Origin: Pythium myriotylum
Taxonomy: Eukaryota; Oomycota; Peronosporomycetes; Pythiales; Pythiaceae
Length of the DNA stretch: 64,000 nt
NCBI GenBank assembly: GCA_023091665.1
Contig: JALJCQ010000004.1
Coordinates: 930,001-994,000, forward strand
Direction of reading: 5' to 3'
The notes beneath the pieces were generated by a model. The model did no database searches, was not told where the DNA came from, and was given only the letters and a program-made list of their open reading frames with translations. Numbering within the stretch: the stretch's first letter is position 1; each line of letters starts with the position of its first letter. Made by a program: the position numbers and the translations under genes. Below are positions 57,502 through 64,000 of this stretch, one piece after another.

Positions 57502-60500
57502 ATGACAAGTGACGCGAAGTCCAAGGGCCGTGCAGTCAAGAAGACTGGCACGTGCAACTACTGCGGCAAGATCGGTCATTGGGCCGCGGAGTGCCACTCG
57601 CGTGTCAAGGACAACGGCAACGGCAACGGCAACTCCGGCGGCAACGGCAACGGCAACGGCAACGGAAACGGCAACCCTCGGCAACGGTTCCAGCGAGCGA
57701 ACCTTGCGCGAGATGAAGACCCCGGCGAGTACCTGTTCTCGGTCGGGAAGACCCAAGGCAAGTCGAGTCAATCCACGGCGTGGTTGGTCGACTCGGGTGC
57801 GACTCAGCACATGTCGCGAACCAAGCAGTTCATGATGAACTACAAGAAGATTGAACCAGTCGACGTGCATCTGGCCGATGATGGCACGGTCCAAGCAGTT
57901 GGCGTGGGAGACATTCTCATGTCGATGAAGACTCCAAGCGGTGTCAAGAAGGGTTTGCTCACCAACGTGTGGCATATCCCCAAGCTCAGCCGCAACCTGT
58001 TCTCGGTCGGAAGATTCACGGAGGACGTTGCTCCCGTGACGTTCGACAAGGACGGTTGCTTTGTCATGCTGAAGGGCGCCAAGCGGACCATCGGCACTCG
58101 AATCGGCAAGGGTCTGTTCAAGCTCAACATGTCTCCAGTGTCGACTGAAGCAGCCCACGCCGCCAGTACAAGACGAGGTCGCGCCATGTCCAAGTCGTAC
58201 CTGTGGCACCTCCGACTCGGTCACATCGGCTTCAGCGGTCTCGAAGCCATCGTCAAGAAGGACCTCGCCGACGGACTCGACATTGGGTCTGTGCAAGAGT
58301 GGGAGGTCTGTGAAGGCTGTGCACTCGGCAAGCTGACTCGCGTCAAGTTCCAGTCGGGCACGACCAAGCGGTCTGCGAATCTGCTTGACGTCGTGTACAG
58401 CGATGTGGCCGGCCCCATGAAGACTCCGACTTTCGGCGGCATGAAGTACTTTGCCACGTTCACCGACGACAAGTCTCGACTGTGCAAGTTGTACCTCATG
58501 CGGTCCAAGGACGAAGTCTACGACAAGTTCGTCGAGTTCGTCAACTGGGCCGAGAACCAAACCGGTCGTCGAGTCAAGGTGCTTCGAACCGACGGCGGCG
58601 GCGAGTACCAGTCGGCCAAACTTGCCAAGTTCTGTCGCAAGCATGGCATCGAGCACGATGTCACGCCGCCATACACGCCTCAGTTGAACGGTGTGGCGGA
58701 GCGCATGAACCGAACCATCGGTGAGTGTGGTCGTTGCAAGCTCCACCATGCCAACTTGTCCGACGAGTACTGGGGCGAAGCCGTCATGACTGCAGTCGAA
58801 GTTCGCAACCGACTTCCGACCCGCGCTCAAGACTTGTACAAGTCGCCGTACGAAGAATGGTACGGGAAGAAGCCCTTGCTCGCCAACTTCAAGGTGTTCG
58901 GCTGCCATGCGTACGTCCACGTGCCCAAGGAGAAGCGGTCGAAGTTCGACGCCCGAGCCATCTTGTGTCGGTTCCTCGGCTACTCGGACCACGAGAAGGC
59001 GTATCGGTTCGAAGAAATCGCAACCGGTCGGATCGTCATCAGTCGAGACGCGCAGTTCATGGAAGACACGTTCGACGATGGCAAGCGCGAAGAACCCTGG
59101 AGCAAGTCCGTCGAGTTCCGCGACGATGAAGATGAAGAAGATCAAGATGAAGCAACCGACAACCAAGATGATGAAGACATGGGTGAGCAGCCAGCCTCAC
59201 CAGCACCAAGTCAGCGCAGCTACGAGCGACCGGAGTGGCAACAGGGCCAGCGGTCGCAGCGTCCAGCAGCACCAGCATCGGCCCAGCAGCCGAATGTCGA
59301 CTACGCACCAGGGTCCAAGCGCCACTCTCGCACGCACTCGCTCGAGAACCTGGCTGAACCGCCAGTTGAGAAGCGCTACGGACGGGTTGGTCGCACAAGT
59401 GGTGCGACTCCACCACCCACGCAAGGTTCAAGGACATCGCTCGAAGATCTGTCTGCACTGCTCACGTCGATCGAAGAGGAAGGCGTAGAAGATGAAGACG
59501 AAGAAGGCGAAGACGTGCAAGAACAAGGGGGAGAAGACCAAGATTACGATCTCGAAGAGTTTGCTCTCGTCGTGAATTCAGGGGGAGAGTTGCCGACATC
59601 GTTCAAGTCGGCGATGGAATCCGACGACGCCAGCAACTGGAAGGAAGCCTGCGACTCCGAGCTTGAGTCGCTCAAGAAGAACGAGACCTGGGACCTAGTC
59701 CCTTTGCCAGCCGGACGCAAGGCCATCACCAGCAAGTGGGTGTTCAAGGTCAAGGAAACCGCCGAAGGACTCGTCGAACGGTACAAGGCTCGACTCGTTG
59801 CCAAGGGGTTCCTGCAAAAGTACGGCATCGACTTCGAAGAGACGTTCGCACCCGTCGCCAAGTTCACGTCGATCCGCACCATCCTCAGCATCGCCGCTCG
59901 ACACAAGCTCATGATCCATCAGATGGATGTCAAGACGGCGTTCCTGAACGGCAACCTCGACGAAGAAATCTACATGAAGCAGCCCGAAGGCTTCGTCGAC
60001 CAGCGCCACCCCGACTACGTGTGCAAGCTCAAGCGCTCGCTCTACGGTCTCAAGCAGTCGCCCCGCATGAGGAACCAGACCATCGACGCCTTCATGCGCA
60101 AGGTCGGCTTCACCAAGTGCGAGATGGACCACTGCGTGTACGTCAAGCGGAGCGGCTCAGCGATGATCTTCGTGGTGATCTACGTCGACGACCTCATCCT
60201 CGCCTGCAACAGCCTCGAGTTGCTCACGGCGACCAAGCGTGCACTCAGCGAACGCTTCGAGATGTCCGACCTCGGCGAACTCAAGTACTGCCTCGGCATG
60301 GAAGTTGATCAAGACCCCAAGTCCGGCGACGTGACCATGCGGCAGACCAAGTTCCTGCAGTCGATCCTGACCAAGTTCGGCATGCAAGACTGCAAACCAG
60401 TGAGGACTCCTCAAGACCCCGGACTCAAGCTGACCAAGGCCATGTGTGAAGGTGGTTGCAAGCACGAAGACACCATGAAGAACGTGCCGTACCGAAGTGC

Positions 60501-61215
60501 AGTCGGCGCACTCATGTACCTCATGGTCGGCACTCGACCAGACCTCGCAGCGGCAGTCGGCACACTCAGCCAGTTCGCCGCGGACCCGTGTCCAACACAT
60601 TGGCAAGCTCTCAAGCGTGTGCTCCGATACCTGCAAGCGACTCCGACCTACGGCCTGCAGTTCTCGGCATCGAACGACGGAAGACTGGTCGGCTACTCCG
60701 ACGCCGACTGGGCTGGCGACATCGAGTCACGTCGAAGCACCAGCGGCTACGTGTTCATGCTCAACGGCGGATGCATCAGCTGGCGCAGCAAGAAGCAGCG
60801 AACTGTCGCCCTCTCCTCGACCGAAGCAGAGTACATGGCTCTATCGGAAGCGATCCAAGAAGCCGTGTGGCTCAAGGCGTTCCTGTGCGAACTCGGCGAA
60901 GTTGCAAGTGACCAAGCGCTCACGGTGTACGAAGACAACCAAGGTGCGATCGCGTTGGCCAAGAACCCCGAGTTCCACAAGCGCACCAAGCACATCGACA
61001 TTCGCTACCACTTCGTTCGTGAGAAGGTCGAGGACGGTCAAGTGTGTCTGCAGTATTGCCCGACCCAAGACATGCTTGCCGACATCATGACCAAGCCGAT
61101 CCCCACTGTCCAGTTCGACGTGCTCCGCACCAAGCTTGGTGTTCAAGACGCAGTCGAGTCGAGGGGGAGTGTTGAAGATGATGCGCCTCGAACCCAGCGT
61201 CATCATTCCAGTTGA
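57502..61215 (+). pseudogene. Pol-only frame of copy U (1,237 codons, knuckle to RNase H)
   Basis: Long open frame from the ATG of the Ala-Phe-Met motif to the stop in the 3' LTR, with CCHC, DSG, HHCC/DDE, YVDD and RNase H motifs. A 1-bp deletion near 57483 puts it out of frame with Gag. Trp to Arg in the Arg-Met-Trp-Asn RT motif is private. The same length and start as in S mean either shared damage or a two-frame derivative of the family. Confidence 0.93.
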
Positions 61216-61560
61216 AGCTCGGCAGTTGAAGCTCGGCTGTAGAAGATTCTCCTGCAGAAGATTCTCCGTGGAAGATTCGACATGTGGAAGATTCGACATG
61301 TGGAAGATTCGACATGTGGAAGATTCGACATGTGGAAGATTCTCCGTCTGGTTCTGGTTTGAATCCAGTGCCACCCATCGACTTCGTTGAAGTATCCACG
61401 AAGTCAGTTTATGTTTGCATATGTTTACGATAGGTAGGACATACATTTGATTATGGTAGCGTAGGACACACACAGACGGCTTAGAGGTAGCAGTAGCGAA
61501 CTAAGTCCCGATTAATTCACTTTGCATTTTGCATCCCACCAACCAAGCGACCTTCCAACA
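61170..61560 (+). repeat. 3' LTR of copy U, 391 bp
   Basis: Four 16-bp units; GAAGTATCC and GATTATGG states; private GATTAATTC in place of GATCAATTC near the end. Confidence 0.95.
61269..61332. repeat. 16-bp minisatellite in LTR, four units
   Basis: Four perfect copies of TGGAAGATTCGACATG. Other LTRs have none (36428-36754), one (33244-33586, 62424-62766), two (most) or four with one damaged (37426, 38491). It lies in the non-coding part of the LTR after the gag-pol stop. Confidence 0.95.
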
Positions 61561-62469
61561 GATTAAGACCCCAAGTCCGGCGACGTGACCATGCGGCAGA
61601 CCAAGTTCCTGCAGTCGATCCTGACCAAGTTCGGCATGCAAGACTGCAAACCAGTGAGGACCCCTCAAGACCCCGGACTCAAGCTGACCAAGGCCATGTG
61701 TGAAGGTGGTTGCAAGCACGAAGACACCATGAAGAACGTGCCGTACCGAAGTGCAGTCGGCGCACTCATGTACCTCATGGTCGGCACTCGACCAGACCTC
61801 GCAGCGGCAGTCGGCACACTCAGCCAGTTCGCCGCGGACCCGTGTCCAACACACTGGCAAGCTCTCAAGCGTGTGCTCCGGTATCTGCAAGCGACTCCGA
61901 CCTACGGCCTGCAGTTCTCGGCATCGAACGACGGAAGACTGGTCGGCTACTCCGACGCCGACTGGGCTGGCGACATCGAGTCACGTCGAAGCACCAGCGG
62001 CTACGTGTTCATGCTCAACGGCGGATGCATCAGCTGGCGCAGCAAGAAGCAGCGAACTGTCGCCCTCTCCTCGACCGAAGCAGAGTACATGGCTCTATCG
62101 GAAGCGATCCAAGAAGCCGTGTGGCTCAAGGCGTTCCTGTGCGAACTCGGCGAAGTTGCAAGTGACCAAGCGCTCACGGTGTACGAAGACAACCAAGGTG
62201 CGATCGCGTTGGCCAAGAACCCCGAGTTCCACAAGCGCACCAAGCACATCGACATTCGCTATCACTTCGTTCGTGAGAAGGTCGAGGACGGTCAAGTGTC
62301 TCTCCAGTATTGCCCGACCCAAGACATGCTTGCCGACATCATGACCAAGCCGATCCCCACTGTCCAGTTCGACGTGCTCCGCACCAAGCTCGGTGTCCAA
62401 GACGCAGTCGAGTCGAGGGGGAGTGTTGAAGATGATGCGCCTCGAACCCAGCGTCATCATTCCAGTTGA
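61561..62469 (+). pseudogene. Right-hand host part V: RNase H and C-terminus
   Basis: After the TSD (61561-61565) the host frame continues with RT connection and a complete RNase H ([26 protein letters not shown]) to the stop in the host 3' LTR. Upstream translation would have ended at the TAA that spans the insertion site, so this domain was already untranslated before U arrived. Confidence 0.93.
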
Positions 62470-62766
62470 AGCTCGGCAGTTGAAGCTCGGCTGTAGAAGA
62501 TTCTCCTGCAGAAGATTCTCCGTGGAAGATTCGACATGTGGAAGATTCTCCGTCTGGTTCTGGTTTGAATCCAGTGCCACCCATCGACTTCGTTGAAGCA
62601 TCCACGAAGTCAGTTTATGTTTGCATATGTTTACGATAGGTAGGACATACATTTGATTACGGTAGCGTAGGACACACACAGACGGCTTAGAGGTAGCAGC
62701 AGCGAACTAAGTCCCGATCAATTCACTTTGCATTTTGCATCCCACCAACCAAGCGACCTTCCAACA
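62424..62766 (+). repeat. LTR shared by right-hand host (3') and copy W (5'), 343 bp
   Basis: One 16-bp unit; GAAGCATCC and GATTACGG states. Preceded by the host polypurine tract (62413-62423) and followed directly by W's primer site, so two bodies share one LTR. Confidence 0.95.
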
Positions 62767-64000
62767 GGTTATGAGCCCAAGCCCAGCCGACTCTGCCTCC
62801 ACCGACTTCGCCTCCCCAGCCTTCGCCATGGATTCGACCACCCCAGCCCGCATCAACAAGTTCGACGGAACCAACTTCCACACATGGAAGTTCAAGATGC
62901 AGATGGTGCTCGAAGAACGCGACGTCTGGGAAGTTGTCTGTGGAGAGGTCAAACTCGAGCAGTGCCAGACCGACGCGGACCGAGCCCTCTTCAAGAAGAA
63001 GTCTCGCAAGGCGCTCGCGATGATCTGTCTCGCGATGGAAGACTCGCAGCTCCCGCTGGTTCGGTCGGCGAGTGGTGCGCAAGATGCATGGTCAAGACTG
63101 GAAGAACACTTCGAGAAGAAGAGCCTTGCCAACAAGCTCTTTCTTCGTCGTCGTTTCTTCACGACCATGATGGAAGAAGGTGACGATGTGCTCACGCACA
63201 TCAACAAGCTCAAGACCCTGGCGGAGCAACTCGACGCAGTCGGCGCTCCGGTCAGCGAAGACGACTTGGTGATCACGCTTCTCGGCAGTCTCAGCGAGTC
63301 GTACCAGTTCCTCATCACGGCGTTGGAGTCGCGTGTCGACGCGCTCACGTGGGAACTCGTGACGTCTCGGCTGCTCCATGAAGACATGAAGCGCAAGGAG
63401 CAAGGTGGCGACGGAGCCACGCTTGGCCAAGCGTTCATGACAAGTGACGCGAAGCCCAAGGGCCGTGCAGTCAAGAAGACTGGCACGTGCAACTACTGCG
63501 GCAAGATCGGTCATTGGGCCGCGGAGTGCCACTCGCGTGTCAAGGACAACGGCAACGGCAACGGCAACGGCAACTCCGGCGGCAACGGAAACGGCAACGG
63601 CAACGGAAACGGCAACCCTCGGCAACGGTTCCAGCGAGCGAACCTTGCGCGAGATGAAGACCCCGGCGAGTACCTGTTCTCGGTCGGGAAGACCCAAGGC
63701 AAGTCGAGTCAATCCACGGCGTGGTTGGTCGACTCGGGTGCGACTCAGCACATGTCGCGAACCAAGCAGTTCATGATGAACTACAAGAAGATTGAACCAG
63801 TCGACGTGCATCTGGCCGATGATGGCACGGTCCAAGCAGTTGGCGTGGGAGACATTCTCATGTCGATGAAGACTCCAAGCGGTGTCAAGAAGGGTTTGCT
63901 CACCAACGTGTGGCATATCCCCAAGCTCAGCCGCAACCTGTTCTCGGTCGGAAGATTCACGGAGGACGTTGCTCCCGTGACGTTCGACAAGGACGGTTGC
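62767..64000 (+). mobile_element. Copy W: copia element running off the right edge
   Basis: Plus-strand body beginning with primer site 62767-62779 right after the shared LTR. It is cut by the window end in the protease-integrase linker. Its 3' half and 3' LTR should lie beyond. Confidence 0.93.
62771..64000 (+). CDS. gag-pol: Gag-Pol of copy W, 5' part (truncated by window end)
   Basis: 410 codons visible from the ATG in the primer site: Gag, CCHC knuckle, Asn/Gly linker, DSG protease and the start of the integrase region. No stop or frameshift is seen against the other copies, and it has the CAG that is TAG in S and U. Whether the rest is intact cannot be seen. Confidence 0.9.
   Translation, partial: MSPSPADSASTDFASPAFAMDSTTPARINKFDGTNFHTWKFKMQMVLEERDVWEVVCGEVKLEQCQTDADRALFKKKSRKALAMICLAMEDSQLPLVRSASGAQDAWSRLEEHFEKKSLANKLFLRRRFFTTMMEEGDDVLTHINKLKTLAEQLDAVGAPVSEDDLVITLLGSLSESYQFLITALESRVDALTWELVTSRLLHEDMKRKEQGGDGATLGQAFMTSDAKPKGRAVKKTGTCNYCGKIGHWAAECHSRVKDNGNGNGNGNSGGNGNGNGNGNGNPRQRFQRANLARDEDPGEYLFSVGKTQGKSSQSTAWLVDSGATQHMSRTKQFMMNYKKIEPVDVHLADDGTVQAVGVGDILMSMKTPSGVKKGLLTNVWHIPKLSRNLFSVGRFTEDVAPVTFDKDGC

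Larger units (their letters stand above)
56474..61560 (+). mobile_element. Copy U: full-length but defective copia element
   Basis: 5,087 bp, same strand as the host, LTRs 56474-56832 (359 bp) and 61170-61560 (391 bp), primer site 56833-56845, polypurine tract 61159-61169, TSD GATTA. Shares the gag defects of S in the opposite orientation. The LTR length difference is two extra 16-bp units at the 3' end. Confidence 0.95.
36428..62766 (+). mobile_element. Right-hand host element, split by four nested insertions
   Basis: Plus-strand element with 5' LTR 36428-36754 and 3' LTR 62424-62766. Its internal pieces are 37820-38490, 43594-44804, 49812-50633, 55689-56473 and 61561-62423. Subtracting one 5-bp TSD at each join gives 4,332 bp, the length of a complete internal region. 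Insertions O, Q, S and U each sit at a different site. The element had a TAA stop in RT before U inserted, and it also has a tandem duplication of its 5' end. Confidence 0.94.

Noticed and set aside
1..64000. Search for host genes, tRNA or rRNA genes and unrelated transposons between elements.
   Set aside because: There is no unassigned sequence between elements; all joins pass directly from LTR to body or TSD.

Overview
The whole 64-kb window is built from one family of Ty1/copia-type LTR retrotransposon. I found no host gene, RNA gene, CRISPR array or stretch of unrelated DNA; every base can be assigned to an LTR or an internal region of this family, in one orientation or the other. The gag-pol proteins (UBN2-like Gag, CCHC knuckle, DSG protease, HHCC/DDE integrase, YVDD reverse transcriptase, RNase H, in copia order) and a primer site that pairs with the anticodon arm of initiator tRNA-Met mark a eukaryotic copia element. 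The protein style and moderately high GC suggest an oomycete or another stramenopile; that is inference from memory, not a search.

Element anatomy: LTR usually 359 bp (TGTTGAAG...CTTCCAACA), primer-binding site immediately after it, one continuous gag-pol frame of about 1,455 codons, polypurine tract, LTR. The start codon lies inside the primer-binding site, and the frame runs through the polypurine tract to stop 46 bp inside the 3' LTR. A complete copy is about 5.04 kb, and clean insertions carry 5-bp target-site duplications (TSDs).

Left part (1-24312): a plus-strand RNase H stub; full-length minus copy A (198-5236); 3'-truncated minus copy B (5237-8884); 5'-truncated plus copy C (8885-11024); minus host fragment D (11025-14315); plus copy E/G (14316-24312) split by full-length minus copy F (16075-21118, TSD GCTGA). 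Several junctions here lack TSDs and look like products of recombination between LTRs.

Middle (24313-36427): a second copy of the D-E/G unit without F. Host H is interrupted by plus copy I (27608-32540, TSD TGCAC) and continues as J to an LTR (33244-33586) that it shares with minus copy K (33587-36427).

Right part (36428-64000): one plus-strand host element (36428-62766) is split by four separate insertions, each with its own TSD: O (plus, GTTCA), Q (minus, CCGAA), S (minus, GGGGG) and U (plus, GATTA). Its 5' end also carries a 1,065-bp LTR+gag tandem duplication. Its 3' LTR is shared with a further copy, W, that runs off the window.

The open gag-pol frames are A, F, I, O and, as far as visible, W. 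Q has a frameshift, K a stop codon, H a frameshift, S and U a gag stop plus a frameshift, and the right-hand host had its own stop codon. A self-nested, single-family, gene-free copia block with heavy LTR recombination resembles the copia-rich centromeres reported for oomycetes, which is the main biological hypothesis here.
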